The position numbers and the translations under genes were made by a program. This document shows positions 7,371-16,384 of a DNA stretch of 64,000 bases, in pieces. Numbering within the stretch: position 1 is the stretch's first letter; each line of letters starts with the position of its first letter. Source of the stretch: Shouchella miscanthi (GTDB taxonomy: Bacteria > Bacillota > Bacilli > Bacillales > Bacillaceae_D). The notes under the pieces were generated by a model. That model ran no database searches, was not told where the DNA came from, and saw nothing but the letters and a program-made list of their open reading frames with translations. The stretch covers positions 372,001 through 436,000 of the forward strand of contig NZ_CP042163.1 in the NCBI RefSeq assembly GCF_007725405.1, read 5' to 3'.

Positions 7371-7391
7371 CGGGTAACACCCGTTATTTTT
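7363..7391. terminator. Bidirectional terminator between 49-aa gene and VOC gene
   Basis: A 13-base stem AAAAATAACGGGT with its exact complement around AAC. The arms overlap the ends of both convergent genes. Confidence 0.85.
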
Positions 7392-7788
7392 AATGAGGGA
7401 ATGTGAGCTGCCACGAGACACCAAACTTGTCATTAACCCAGCCAAAACATTTACTAAACCCATAGTTATCAAGCGGCATTAACGCTTGTCCACCTTCTGC
7501 CAGAGTGTAGTAGAGCCGGTTAATTTCTAGTTCGCTATCACATGTTAGGTAGATTGAAAAAGATGGCGTGAAATCAAATGCATGTTTTACGTGGCTGTCG
7601 ATGCACATAAAATCTTGTCCTTTTAACGTAAAAACTGCTTGAATGACGGACCCTGGTTTTCCTGGCCCTTTTTCATCGTACCGTGCAATTTCCTTAATCG
7701 AAGCATCCTCAATCAGACTTGTATAAAACGTCATTGCCTCTTCGGCATCGTTGTTTTGAAACATTAAAAAAGGTGTTACTTTTTGCAT
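7390..7788 (-). CDS. VOC-superfamily protein, PhnB/3-demethylubiquinone methyltransferase-like
   Basis: A 132-residue single-domain protein of the vicinal oxygen chelate fold. KVTPFLMFQNNDAEEAMTFY, then GSVIQAVFTLKGQDFMCIDS and finally KCFGWVNDKFGVSWQL are the hallmark blocks of the PhnB-like group. Members of this group are often annotated as 3-demethylubiquinone methyltransferases, but their real activity is usually unknown. A GGAG site precedes the ATG. It follows the DUF4256 gene by 16 bases on the same strand and is probably co-transcribed. Confidence 0.85.
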   Translation of the reverse strand: MQKVTPFLMFQNNDAEEAMTFYTSLIEDASIKEIARYDEKGPGKPGSVIQAVFTLKGQDFMCIDSHVKHAFDFTPSFSIYLTCDSELEINRLYYTLAEGGQALMPLDNYGFSKCFGWVNDKFGVSWQLTFPH

Positions 7789-7804
7789 AGGTATGCTCTC
7801 CTTT

Positions 7805-8365
7805 TTATATCGTTATGGCTACTCGAAACCCTCTCGCACTATAATACGATGATGCACCATTATGATAGACAAAGACATGTCCGAAGCGATAGTCACAAAA
7901 AAGTGCCCCGCCTCGCTCTCTTATATCCACTGGTGTTTGTACCCAACTGGATGTCTTAGTATCAAAATCACCAAGTTCTTGTAGAGCGCGGTATTGCGTT
8001 TCTGTGAGTAAAGAGGTGCCCATTGCCTTTACGGTGTCTATTACATTGAGAGTAGGTTTATTTGCTTTTCTAGCGTCTAGGGCGGCCTTGTCGTAACAGG
8101 CGCTTCTCCTCCCCGCAGGACTTTCTTTTGAACAGTCAACAAAAGTGTAGAGGTCTTGCTTAGCATCATAAAAAACCACGTCAGGTTCTCCGCCGGTAAT
8201 TTCCATTTGATTTAGAGACCAAAGTGTTTCAGGGTGATTCAGTAATCTCTCTTTAACTGTTGTCCATTCAATCGATAGATGACGTTGTTGATTCGCTTGA
8301 AAGCGATTTTCTAGTGTACTTAGTAATGCTAGACCATCTTTATCAGAAAGAAAATGGTTTTCCAT
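7805..8365 (-). CDS. DUF4256-family protein
   Basis: A 186-residue soluble protein of the DUF4256 family, function unknown. Characteristic segments are LSMEITGGEPD-like (LNQMEITGGEPDVVFYD), VDCSKESPAGRRSACYD, LLTETQYRALQELGDFDTKTSSW and the C-terminal GGALFCDYRFGHVFVYHNGA. The ATG at 8365 is preferred to an in-frame start 42 bases upstream because AGGTGAG lies just before it. It leads a two-gene leftward unit with the VOC protein. Confidence 0.85.
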   Translation of the reverse strand: MENHFLSDKDGLALLSTLENRFQANQQRHLSIEWTTVKERLLNHPETLWSLNQMEITGGEPDVVFYDAKQDLYTFVDCSKESPAGRRSACYDKAALDARKANKPTLNVIDTVKAMGTSLLTETQYRALQELGDFDTKTSSWVQTPVDIRERGGALFCDYRFGHVFVYHNGASSYYSARGFRVAITI

Positions 8366-8492
8366 TAGTGGCTCACCTCGTTTTATTATTAGTATAGTAA
8401 ACTTCACCCCCTTTTAAAAGCTATAGGAGTTTATGGAATCATTTGTGTTTTTGCATTTATGTACGGTATGCTTGATGAAGCGAGGTGATCGT

Positions 8493-9134
8493 ATGAAGAA
8501 AGTTTATAACAGTGTCATCCTAATCGGTTTGGCTATCGCTATATTTTTCTCGTATCAATGGTGGCAAAGTACCCAATCTGTTCAGCCAATGGCAAGTGGA
8601 CATTTACTTGAGGAGGCTCATGGTACTTCTCTTAATCAGAGAAGCGTTATTCCAGAAGTTGAAGGCGAGCGTCCATCTTCGTCAACAGAACCACAATCGA
8701 ACGATCAGATCACACACTATTCAAATGGTGAAAACATTGGTCAGTTATCCATTCCTCAGCTAAACAAAACCTATGAAACGTTCTGGGGCACAGACGATGC
8801 GACACTCAATCGAGGAGTCGGCATGTATGTTAGTGAATGGACAACTACGCCAGATGAAAAAGGGCATACCGTATTGAGTGGTCATCGAGATACGGTGTTT
8901 TCTGAATTAGGCGAATTGGTCATAGGGGATCAGCTAATAGTGGAATTCGAAGGGTTTCAATATGTTTATGAAATTGATGACACTTGGATCACAGATGCAG
9001 AAGATCGAACGGTGATTGTGAAAAAAGACGAAGCAACGTTAACGATTACAACCTGTTATCCATTCCAATACGTAGGCGCGGCACCCGACCGTTATATTAT
9101 TCAATCTCATTTGGTCGCAACCTATGAGATGTAG
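8493..9134 (+). CDS. Class D sortase
   Basis: A 213-residue membrane-anchored transpeptidase that would cut a sorting motif in secreted proteins and link them to peptidoglycan. Residues 1-25 form the signal anchor (SVILIGLAIAIFFSYQWW). The catalytic His is in LSGHRDTVF (about residue 128), the Cys in TITTCYPF (about residue 187) and the Arg in PDRYIIQ (about residue 200). GAGGTGAT before ATG 8493 decides the start. Like B. subtilis YhcS in size. No gene for a substrate with a sorting motif is seen next to it. Confidence 0.88.
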   Translation: MKKVYNSVILIGLAIAIFFSYQWWQSTQSVQPMASGHLLEEAHGTSLNQRSVIPEVEGERPSSSTEPQSNDQITHYSNGENIGQLSIPQLNKTYETFWGTDDATLNRGVGMYVSEWTTTPDEKGHTVLSGHRDTVFSELGELVIGDQLIVEFEGFQYVYEIDDTWITDAEDRTVIVKKDEATLTITTCYPFQYVGAAPDRYIIQSHLVATYEM

Positions 9135-9160
9135 CACACGGCAGACGTTTTTCTAAACAA

Positions 9161-9195
9161 AAAAGCTAAAGCAGGCTGAAGCTGCTTTAACTTTT
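9161..9195. terminator. Terminator between sortase and YitT-type gene
   Basis: A 14-base stem with one mismatch (AAAAGCTAAAGCAG against CTGCTTTAACTTTT) and a seven-base loop. It lies between the two convergent genes and covers the last codons of the leftward one. Confidence 0.75.
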
Positions 9196-10029
9196 AGGTA
9201 ACGAAAACCCTTTTCCAATGATTTCAGAAGCGCTTAAGAAGACAACAAACGAATTTGAATCATGCGTTTGAATTAGTTCTTTTAAATAAACGGCTTCAGA
9301 CTGATCAACAACACTAAATAATAATGATTTTCTTGCTTTAGAGTAACCGCCTTCGGACCAAACTTTGGTTACGCCGCGGTCGATTTCATTGTAAATGAGA
9401 TCGGTCACTACTTGATCATGCTCCGTTATAATGAGAACGAGCTTTGAGTTGGTTGAACGTAAAAGCACGAAATCAATAACCTTGCTTCCAATAAACAATG
9501 CGACCATTGCATAAAGAGCAAGCTCTAAATTAAAGACAATCATTGCGGCAACGACAATAATGCCGTCAATAATGAGTTGAGCAAAACCACTTGAAACATT
9601 AAAATACTTCCGCATAATTTGACTAATGATTGTGGTTCCACCGGTTGATCCATTTCCTTTAAAAACTAGCCCAAGCCCCACGCCGAAAAGAATACCTCCA
9701 TAGACGGAAGCGAGAAATGGATCGGTAACAGAAAAAGTCTTGAAGGATGTAAGCCATATAAATACAGGTAGTATAAAGGTGCCAACGAGTGTTTTAGCAC
9801 TAAAGCTTTTGCCGAGAATGGCGTAGCCGACAAAGAAAAGAGGCACATTAATAATCAGCTGCACCACGGCGGGTGTAAAGCCGTATAAGTCATTTAAGAT
9901 AATGCTAATTCCACTTACTCCTCCAGCTGCTAAACTAGCTGGAAGCATGAAAAGATTAAACGCTAAGGCGACAATAAATGTACCGAGAATAATTAACGAA
10001 TATGATCGCAGTTCAGAAACTTGTTTCAT
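9187..10029 (-). CDS. YitT-family membrane protein (DUF161 + DUF2179)
   Basis: A 280-residue integral membrane protein of the YitT family. Five to six hydrophobic segments fill the first 190 residues (LIILGTFIVALAFNLFMLP, GGVSGISIILNDLYG, VPLFFVGYAILG, and others), and GNGSTGGTTIISQIMRKYF is the family's conserved loop. The C-terminal soluble DUF2179 domain starts near STNSKLVLIITEHDQ. The ATG at 10029 is used because GAGG lies 9 bases before it; a TTG 15 bases upstream lacks a ribosome site. Function of the family is unknown. It stands alone. Confidence 0.88.
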   Translation of the reverse strand: MKQVSELRSYSLIILGTFIVALAFNLFMLPASLAAGGVSGISIILNDLYGFTPAVVQLIINVPLFFVGYAILGKSFSAKTLVGTFILPVFIWLTSFKTFSVTDPFLASVYGGILFGVGLGLVFKGNGSTGGTTIISQIMRKYFNVSSGFAQLIIDGIIVVAAMIVFNLELALYAMVALFIGSKVIDFVLLRSTNSKLVLIITEHDQVVTDLIYNEIDRGVTKVWSEGGYSKARKSLLFSVVDQSEAVYLKELIQTHDSNSFVVFLSASEIIGKGFSLPKS

Positions 10030-10273
10030 GAAAACAAACCTCAATTCTATTTACTCATTAACAAATGAGTGCATTCACCAATTTCTAAATATATAGGAAT
10101 GATAGAGATCATTCAATATCCTTTTTAGATTTCGTACGTTTTGTTACGATTATCCGTAAATTTACTGCAAAATTGATAAGAAATATGGTTTTCAACTGTT
10201 GCTACCTATCATTTTTGTAATGAGTGTGTTTCAATGATAGTAAAAATTGATACAGATGAAGGAGCAGATAAAC

Positions 10274-11935
10274 TTGGTACGCATTCATATTGTCGCACCT
10301 TATTCTGCGATGGTTTCCGTTTTGAGCGAGTGTATTCCGCTTTTTCCATCTGCTGACATTACGTATTCTGTTGGGGATTTACAAAAAGGGCTAGAGATTG
10401 CGTTGGAGAAACAAGAAGATGGAATTGATCTCATTATTAGTCGAGGCGGCACAGCAAAGCTAATAAAAAAAGCGGTGTCTATTCCGGTTATTGATATTCA
10501 ACTTTCTGGATATGATTTAACAAGATCTTTAACGCTAGCGAGTAAATTAAATGAAAAAACAGCTATTGTAGGCTTTCAGAACATTACAGCTGGAGCGGCG
10601 GCAATTATTAAGCTTTTACATTTGCCAATCAATGTCTATACGATTCATTCAGCAAACGAGGTTACATCGCTCTTACTTAAACTGAAGCAGGCAGGTTATA
10701 GTCATATACTAGGAGATGTCATTACGATTAATACATCTCATGAGGTTGGATTGAAAGGGATGTTGCTTCAATCAGGGAAAGAGTCTGTAGCTCGGGCGAT
10801 TGAAGAAGCGATATACTTAATACAAACGTTGTCGAGGCAGACAATTATTAACCACGTAATGAAATCGTTGCTTATTGAGGAACATCGTAACATTATTATG
10901 TTTGATGAAGACGAGACCTTGTTGTATAAGCATTTTCAAGATTTTCGTGACCCGCTAGAAGAATCGGAATGGTCGCTATTACACACAAGCCTGGCTATTA
11001 ATGAATCAATCAAGGAGTTTTATACAAAAGAACAGGGGCGTCTTCAAGTAAGAGGGATGTTACTTGATAAACGCTATAAAGTATACGTATTAAGTCGCTT
11101 GCATCCTGTCTTAAACCTTAAAGGTGTGACAGAAAAGACGATTATGAAAAAAGAACCTGTTGCAATGTCATCGGTTCCATCTGCAAATCGGTTTAGACTA
11201 TTGCAACATTTATTTAAGAAAAATGAAGCTGTTGTTATTTCAGGTGAACGGGGTACAGGAAAAACGTTTCTGACAAGACAACTTCATATACTGGAAAATA
11301 GAGAAGAGCCCTATGTGGAAATCGATGCCGATGTGTTTTTATTGCAGGATTTAGAGCACTTGCTTACAAAAAAACCAAGAACCATTGTGTTAAATCAATT
11401 TTCTATAGATGAACATCAAGAACTTTTGTCTGCATGTTTACAGAAAAGGAAAGCAAACTCCTTTCGACTCATTATGCACACGTCTGCGAGGTGGGATGAG
11501 GACCAGCTTGAAGCATGGGAATTGAAACATGTCCATATGCCGGTTTTAGCAGATCGGAAAGAAGACATGGGTGATTTAGCAACATTTTTCTTAGCCGATT
11601 TCCATCAAATTTATGGAACAAGGCCTGTTGGTATCTCCGAGGAGGCTATTGCTTATTTGGAGAACGTGTCTTATAAGCATCACATTAGAACATTAAGAGA
11701 AGTGATTAAGAATGCAACGATGGATGAAAAAGAGTACCTATTAAGTAAAGAAGTAATTAAATCGGTCGTTGAAACAACCGAGCAAAAACAAACGTTTCCA
11801 ATTAATGGAACGTTAAAAGAAATGGAAAAAGCGATTATTGCTCAAGTGCTACAAGAGGAAAATCAAAATCAAACCCAAGCAGCAAAGCGGTTAGGTATCA
11901 ACCGAGCAACGCTGTGGAGAAAGCTTAAAGATTAA
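10274..11935 (+). CDS. PrpR_N-type transcriptional regulator with degenerate AAA+ domain and Fis HTH
   Basis: A 553-residue regulator, most likely of the kdgT-dtnK-pdxA2 operon downstream. Residues 1-190 match the PrpR N-terminal sensor domain (IISRGGTAKLIKKAV, IPVIDIQLSGYDL). Residues about 315-480 carry a P-loop GERGTGKT and late AAA+ features (RKEDMGDLATFFL), but the region is short: the GAFTGA loop that contacts sigma-54 and a normal Walker B are absent. The end (NQTQAAKRLGINRATLWRKL) is a Fis-type helix-turn-helix. TTG 10274 is chosen as start since AAGGAG (10259-10264) lies 9 bases before it; the upstream ATG would overlap this site. Confidence 0.85.
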   Translation: MVRIHIVAPYSAMVSVLSECIPLFPSADITYSVGDLQKGLEIALEKQEDGIDLIISRGGTAKLIKKAVSIPVIDIQLSGYDLTRSLTLASKLNEKTAIVGFQNITAGAAAIIKLLHLPINVYTIHSANEVTSLLLKLKQAGYSHILGDVITINTSHEVGLKGMLLQSGKESVARAIEEAIYLIQTLSRQTIINHVMKSLLIEEHRNIIMFDEDETLLYKHFQDFRDPLEESEWSLLHTSLAINESIKEFYTKEQGRLQVRGMLLDKRYKVYVLSRLHPVLNLKGVTEKTIMKKEPVAMSSVPSANRFRLLQHLFKKNEAVVISGERGTGKTFLTRQLHILENREEPYVEIDADVFLLQDLEHLLTKKPRTIVLNQFSIDEHQELLSACLQKRKANSFRLIMHTSARWDEDQLEAWELKHVHMPVLADRKEDMGDLATFFLADFHQIYGTRPVGISEEAIAYLENVSYKHHIRTLREVIKNATMDEKEYLLSKEVIKSVVETTEQKQTFPINGTLKEMEKAIIAQVLQEENQNQTQAAKRLGINRATLWRKLKD

Positions 11936-11964
11936 ATTCTTTAGGCTTTTTTTATTTGTATAAC

Positions 11965-12050
11965 TGTTGCATTATTAAACACTTTTTATTTTATGGAATT
12001 AATTTTACAAAAATGTGTTGCAATATTGTTCGATTTCTTTTATGATGCAA
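11965..12050 (+). promoter_or_regulatory. Three TGTTGCA-like repeats before kdgT
   Basis: TGTTGCA at 11965, TGTTGCAA at 12016 and TGATGCAA at 12043 recur in the leader of kdgT; AACTGTTGC is also found at about 10195, before the regulator gene. They are candidate binding sites for the neighbouring PrpR_N regulator (inference). No -24/-12 sigma-54 promoter was seen. Confidence 0.35.
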
Positions 12051-12062
12051 GTAACTTATAAG

Positions 12063-12076
12063 TGAAAGCGTTTTTA
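12063..12076 (+). promoter_or_regulatory. cre-like CcpA site before kdgT
   Basis: TGAAAGCGTTTTTA fits the catabolite-responsive element consensus, 21 bases before the kdgT start. In this position it would act as a transcription roadblock when better sugars are present (inference). Confidence 0.55.
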
Positions 12077-12096
12077 AATAGAGGAGGAGTAACGAT

Positions 12097-13083
12097 ATGA
12101 AGATTAAAGCTTTTTTGGACCGAGTCCCAGGAGGCATGATGGTTGTCCCGCTATTACTAGCTGCGACAATTAATACATTCTTTCCAAATGCATTAAGAAT
12201 TGGTGGTTTTACAGAAGCTCTATTCGTTAATAGTTCAGGCGCACTAATTGCTTTGTTTTTATTAATTGCTGGAACACAGATTACATTTAAAACAGCAGGA
12301 ACATCGGTGAAAAAAGGATTAACGCTTCTCTCGTTTAAATGGGGAATTGGAGCAGGTGTCGGTTTACTCGCACTAATCTTAGCGGATTCAAATGGCTTGT
12401 TCTTAGGATTAGCGCCAATTGCGATCATCGCAGCAATGACGAATTCAAATGGTGGTTTATATATTGCTTTAGCTGGACAGTACGGAAAAGAAGATGATAA
12501 AGCGGCTTATCCATTTTTAGCTTTAAGTGACGGTCCATTTTTAACAATGGTAGCGTTAGCAATCTTCGGAACAATGGGCTTTGCTCAAGGGATGTTTTCT
12601 CCACTTGACTTTGTAGCAGTATTGCTCCCGCTTTTAATTGGTATTGCAATCGGTAATATCGATAAAGACATGGGTGAGTTTCTTTACAAAGGCAGCGACA
12701 AACTCGTTCCATTCTTTGCTTTTTCACTAGGAATGGGGATTAACTTCACAGCGATTATTCAAGGTGGTATTAGTGGAATTTTACTAGGTGTACTAACCGT
12801 ATTGCTTACTGGTGGAATTGGTTATTTTATTTTCAAATGGATTGGGTGGAACCCGATTGTTGGAACAGCGGAAGGCTCAACAGCTGGAAACGCAGTAGGT
12901 ACACCAATGGCTATCGCCACAGCAAACGCATCATTCATGCCGATGGCTGAAATTGCAACGGTACAAGTAGCGGCAAGTGTTGTAACAACCGCGATTTTAT
13001 TACCTGTCTTTATAGGAATACTAGCGCGGCGACTAGAGAAGAAAACCGGTAAGCCTATAAATGAGATAAATGCAACGATGTAG
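12097..13083 (+). CDS. kdgT: KdgT-family sugar-acid permease
   Basis: A 328-residue membrane transporter of the 2-keto-3-deoxygluconate permease family. The start MKIKAFLDRVPGGMMVVPL matches the family signature, and about ten hydrophobic segments follow, with AMTNSNGGLYIAL and EGSTAGNAVGTPMAIA as conserved loops. AGGAGGAG lies before ATG 12097. KdgT-type permeases next to DUF1537 kinases usually bring in C4 acid sugars such as D-threonate or D-erythronate rather than 2-keto-3-deoxygluconate; that is the likely cargo here (inference from neighbours). Confidence 0.85.
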   Translation: MKIKAFLDRVPGGMMVVPLLLAATINTFFPNALRIGGFTEALFVNSSGALIALFLLIAGTQITFKTAGTSVKKGLTLLSFKWGIGAGVGLLALILADSNGLFLGLAPIAIIAAMTNSNGGLYIALAGQYGKEDDKAAYPFLALSDGPFLTMVALAIFGTMGFAQGMFSPLDFVAVLLPLLIGIAIGNIDKDMGEFLYKGSDKLVPFFAFSLGMGINFTAIIQGGISGILLGVLTVLLTGGIGYFIFKWIGWNPIVGTAEGSTAGNAVGTPMAIATANASFMPMAEIATVQVAASVVTTAILLPVFIGILARRLEKKTGKPINEINATM

Positions 13084-13106
13084 TGGATGACTAAAGGAGA
13101 GGAATT

Positions 13107-14396
13107 ATGAATTTAGCAATTATCGCAGACGACTTAACAGGTGCTAATGATAGTGGTGTTCAATTAGCGAAATATGGATTGAAAACATCTGTTTTCTTTA
13201 AAGAAGATAAGCGCTATCTTGGTGATAATGATGCCGTTGTTTTTGATACAGATAGTCGTGCTATTCGTGCTGATAAAGCCGAAGACATTGTATCAAGTGT
13301 GACAAGATTCTTACTAAAACAAGGCGTCACCAATATTTATAAAAAGATAGATTCGACCATGCGCGGAAATATTGGGGCGGAACTGTTAGGTTTTCAAGGA
13401 GAGTATCAACAGGACTTTATCTTTATTGCACCGGGTTATCCGACGAATGGTCGAACGGTCATTGAGGGATATCATTATTTAAATGGGCGCAAACTAGGGG
13501 AAACGGAAATTGCGAATGACCCGGTAACGCCAGTAGTAGAATCTCACTTACCAACATTAATAGGAGATCAACTGGATACAGAAGTAGGACTTGTGACAGT
13601 ATCTGAATTAAGAGATACCAGTTTATTTCATGACAAACTTAATCAATTGAAGGAAGATCGAATTGTTTATGTTGTTATTGATTCGGAAATAGATGAAGAC
13701 TTAAAACTTCTATTAAAAGAGATGAAGCGAACACCCTTTAAAATAGGTCTTGTTGGTTCTGCTGGTTTAGCCAACCATCTTCCTGAACATTATGGTTTGG
13801 AAAAGACGGAAAACGCGTTGGAGATTCCAAATCGCAAGAAATCTGTATTGACGGTTGTTGGAAGTGTAAATGTGCAGTCTCGAAAGCAGTTAAAGCAACT
13901 ACTGAACAACAAATCAGTAGAAGCGATTGAAGTGGCTTCCCATAAAGCTGTTTCAGATGATGAGACGAGAAGAGCTGAAGTAGAAAGAGTCTATTGTACA
14001 GCTAAAAAACTTGCTTTTGAGGGACATGATGTTGTTCTATATTCTGCTGGTGAAAAAAATGACATTGAGCACGCACGCCGGGTAGGTAATTTGAATGGCT
14101 ATACGTATTCAGAAACAAGCAGCGAAATCGTTCACATGATGGGCGAAATTTCTGCAAGGCTGTTAAGAGCCAAGCTTTTCCAAGGTGTCGTTATGACTGG
14201 TGGAGACACAGCGAAAAAAATCTGTGAACATTGGCGCGTAACAGGGTTCCAATTGTACGATGAACTTGAAGTAGGGGTACCAATTTCAACTTTCATTGGT
14301 GTAAAAGGACTTTTTGCAATAACAAAAGCAGGTGGATTTGGTCAAGAAGATGTCTTGATTCATTCCATCGAAAAGTTAAAGGGTGAGAAAAAATGA
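13107..14396 (+). CDS. dtnK: Four-carbon acid sugar kinase (DUF1537), D-threonate/D-erythronate kinase
   Basis: A 429-residue kinase of the DUF1537 family. The N-terminal domain opens with LAIIADDLTGANDSGVQLAK, contains YKKIDSTMRGNIGAEL and FIAPGYPTNGRT, and binds the sugar acid; the C-terminal domain holds the ATP site with VVMTGGDTAKKIC and ITKAGGFGQED. It would phosphorylate D-threonate or D-erythronate at C4. The pairing with pdxA2 excludes the OtnK type, which goes with OtnC/OtnI. It starts 24 bases after kdgT and overlaps pdxA2 by 4 bases (ATGA), so translation is coupled. Confidence 0.88.
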   Translation: MNLAIIADDLTGANDSGVQLAKYGLKTSVFFKEDKRYLGDNDAVVFDTDSRAIRADKAEDIVSSVTRFLLKQGVTNIYKKIDSTMRGNIGAELLGFQGEYQQDFIFIAPGYPTNGRTVIEGYHYLNGRKLGETEIANDPVTPVVESHLPTLIGDQLDTEVGLVTVSELRDTSLFHDKLNQLKEDRIVYVVIDSEIDEDLKLLLKEMKRTPFKIGLVGSAGLANHLPEHYGLEKTENALEIPNRKKSVLTVVGSVNVQSRKQLKQLLNNKSVEAIEVASHKAVSDDETRRAEVERVYCTAKKLAFEGHDVVLYSAGEKNDIEHARRVGNLNGYTYSETSSEIVHMMGEISARLLRAKLFQGVVMTGGDTAKKICEHWRVTGFQLYDELEVGVPISTFIGVKGLFAITKAGGFGQEDVLIHSIEKLKGEKK

Positions 14397-15409
14397 GTAA
14401 GACGAAACCAATCGTTGGAATTACAATGGGTGATGCAGCAGGGATCGGGCCGGAAATCATTGTAAAGGCATTAAGCCATTCCACTGTTTACGAAGAATGC
14501 CGTCCGCTCGTTATCGGTGATGCGAAAATCATCGAAAAAGCAGTACGTATTACAGGTGCTTCAGTGAAGGTCAATGTCGTAAGTGAACCTGCACAAGCAC
14601 AATTTAGTCACGGAACGGTTGATATCATTGATTTAGACTTATTGCCAGAGGATACGGCATTTGGTGAAGTGGCAGCCGTTGTGGGAGATGCAGCTTATCA
14701 ATACTTGGCGAAAGCCGTATCATTAGCTCAAGCGCATGAAATCAATTCGATTTGTACAGCACCATTAAATAAAGAGGCTCTTCATAAAGGAGGTCATCTT
14801 TATCCAGGTCACACGGAGATTCTTGCAACATTAACAGATACAGAAGACTATTCTATGATGCTGACAACACCAAATCTACGTGTGATTCACTTAACGACGC
14901 ATGTTGGCTTAATTAAAGCAATTGAAAGTATCACGCCAGAACGAACGTATAAAGTTGTGAAACTTGCACATGAAACGTTAAAAAATGCCGGTATTGAAAC
15001 TCCAAGAGTAGCGGTATGTGGCATCAATCCTCACGCAGGTGAAAACGGATTGTTTGGTTACGGGGAAGAGGAAGAGAAACTGCTTCCGGGTATCCAACAA
15101 GCACAAAAAGAGGGCATTCACGTGGAAGGTCCTTATCCGGCTGACACACTTTTCTTTAGAGCGGGACGCGGAGACTTTGATATTGTTGTAGCATGTTATC
15201 ATGATCAAGGACATGCGCCGATTAAAGTAATGGGAATTGAAGAAGGTGTAAATATCACAGTTGGCTTAAAAGGTGGTATCATTCGTACTTCTGTTGATCA
15301 CGGAACGGCCTTTGACATTGCTGGAAAAAACATTGCTGATGAAAAAAGTATGATTGTTGCCATTCAATCTGCAAGTGAACTAGCTCCCATTTGGGAAGAA
15401 GAGAATTAA
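14393..15409 (+). CDS. pdxA2: 4-phospho-D-threonate/erythronate dehydrogenase (PdxA2)
   Basis: A 338-residue PdxA-family dehydrogenase. It oxidises and decarboxylates the 4-phosphate made by the kinase, giving dihydroxyacetone phosphate and CO2 with NAD. GITMGDAAGIGPEIIVKAL opens the protein; TAPLNKEALHKGG and YPGHTEILA carry metal and substrate ligands, with HDQGHAPIKV near residue 268 and the family end GTAFDIAGKNIAD. The true vitamin B6 enzyme PdxA is not expected in Bacillaceae, which make PLP with PdxST, and the kinase overlap argues for PdxA2. Last gene of the operon. Confidence 0.88.
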   Translation: MSKTKPIVGITMGDAAGIGPEIIVKALSHSTVYEECRPLVIGDAKIIEKAVRITGASVKVNVVSEPAQAQFSHGTVDIIDLDLLPEDTAFGEVAAVVGDAAYQYLAKAVSLAQAHEINSICTAPLNKEALHKGGHLYPGHTEILATLTDTEDYSMMLTTPNLRVIHLTTHVGLIKAIESITPERTYKVVKLAHETLKNAGIETPRVAVCGINPHAGENGLFGYGEEEEKLLPGIQQAQKEGIHVEGPYPADTLFFRAGRGDFDIVVACYHDQGHAPIKVMGIEEGVNITVGLKGGIIRTSVDHGTAFDIAGKNIADEKSMIVAIQSASELAPIWEEEN

Positions 15410-15414
15410 TGTTC

Positions 15415-15446
15415 AATAACCTCCATCTCTATGGAGGTTATTTTTT
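15415..15446 (+). terminator. Terminator of the kdgT-dtnK-pdxA2 operon
   Basis: A 12-base perfect stem (AATAACCTCCAT) with loop CTCT, followed by TTTT, six bases after the pdxA2 stop. Confidence 0.9.
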
Positions 15447-15479
15447 AATTAGCTGCAGAAAGCAAAAGGGTTACGGCTT

Positions 15480-16223
15480 TTAAGCAAACAAAATGATGTT
15501 GATAGCAGATAACGTAATCAACACAATCGTGATTCGTTTAACGAGTTTAGCGTTTACCCTTTCAAATAAACGTAAGCCTAAGTTGGTTCCGAGTATAACG
15601 GCTACTAGGCCAATAAGGAAGTATGTAAAGAACGACGGATAAAAATCACCATTTGCCGCATGGATGGAGATCGAAAAAAGGCTTGCTACGGTTGTGACAG
15701 CTTGAACGCTAACGATGTAGGAAAATTTCTTTGTTGGGTAAAAAAGTAAGAAGTACAGTACGATAAATGGCCCACCTAATCCAAAGACCCCACCAATCAA
15801 CCCAGCTGCAAAGCCAAGTCCTATTTGCGATACTTTTTTTCTCCTTGGTGTAACGTCAACAATTGCATCCATTTTCTTTGCGCTTAATAATTGATAAAGG
15901 ACAATAAGTAATAACACGACACCGAGCCATATTTTTAAAAAATCCATATCGCCATATGCCGACAGAATGAAGAAAGCGACAAAGCGCCCAAGGAGGACAA
16001 TTGCGAGAAACCCAAGAATCTCTTTCCATTTCAAATGCTTGTAGTACTTAAACGTAACCGTCAGTCCAGAAATAACAAGAAGCGAAATAACAAGTAACGT
16101 TGTTTCTTTTACCGTAAGAAAAAAGGGAAGGATTGCGGTAATAACAAGACCTAACCCTAGGCCAGTTGCGCCTTGTATAAATGCGCCAATAAATACAGCA
16201 AAAAAGATAATCAGAAGTAACAT
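15480..16223 (-). CDS. TauE/SafE-family sulfite/anion exporter
   Basis: A 247-residue membrane protein of the TauE/SafE (DUF81) family, which exports sulfite, sulfoacetate or other organosulfur anions. Both family repeats can be seen: GAFIQGATGLGLGLVITA in the first half and LIGGVFGLGGPFIVLYFL in the second, within eight hydrophobic segments. The ribosome site before ATG 16223 is weak. It stands alone, convergent with the acid-sugar operon; a role in that pathway is not supported by anything in the sequence. Confidence 0.85.
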   Translation of the reverse strand: MLLLIIFFAVFIGAFIQGATGLGLGLVITAILPFFLTVKETTLLVISLLVISGLTVTFKYYKHLKWKEILGFLAIVLLGRFVAFFILSAYGDMDFLKIWLGVVLLLIVLYQLLSAKKMDAIVDVTPRRKKVSQIGLGFAAGLIGGVFGLGGPFIVLYFLLFYPTKKFSYIVSVQAVTTVASLFSISIHAANGDFYPSFFTYFLIGLVAVILGTNLGLRLFERVNAKLVKRITIVLITLSAINIILFA

Positions 16224-16384
16224 TGGTCAATCAACTCATTCCAGCGTAAGGTGTCTTTATAAGGAGCTCTTCTCGCATTATAACAAATCTTATTAATGAA
16301 AAGGATAAGGACTTCCCACACTTGATCTTTTACTGCTGTTGCTATTAAACCAAATGAATGCCTCATAATAGGAAATAGCATGTT

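Noticed and set aside
11936-12096. Sigma-54 (-24/-12) promoter before kdgT, expected for a PrpR-type activator
   Set aside because: Searching by eye for GG-N10-GC in a TGGCAC-N5-TTGC context found no acceptable match, and the regulator lacks GAFTGA.
14393-15409. PdxA of vitamin B6 synthesis
   Set aside because: Overlap with a DUF1537 kinase and KdgT-type permease indicates PdxA2 of acid-sugar catabolism; Bacilli make PLP by PdxST.
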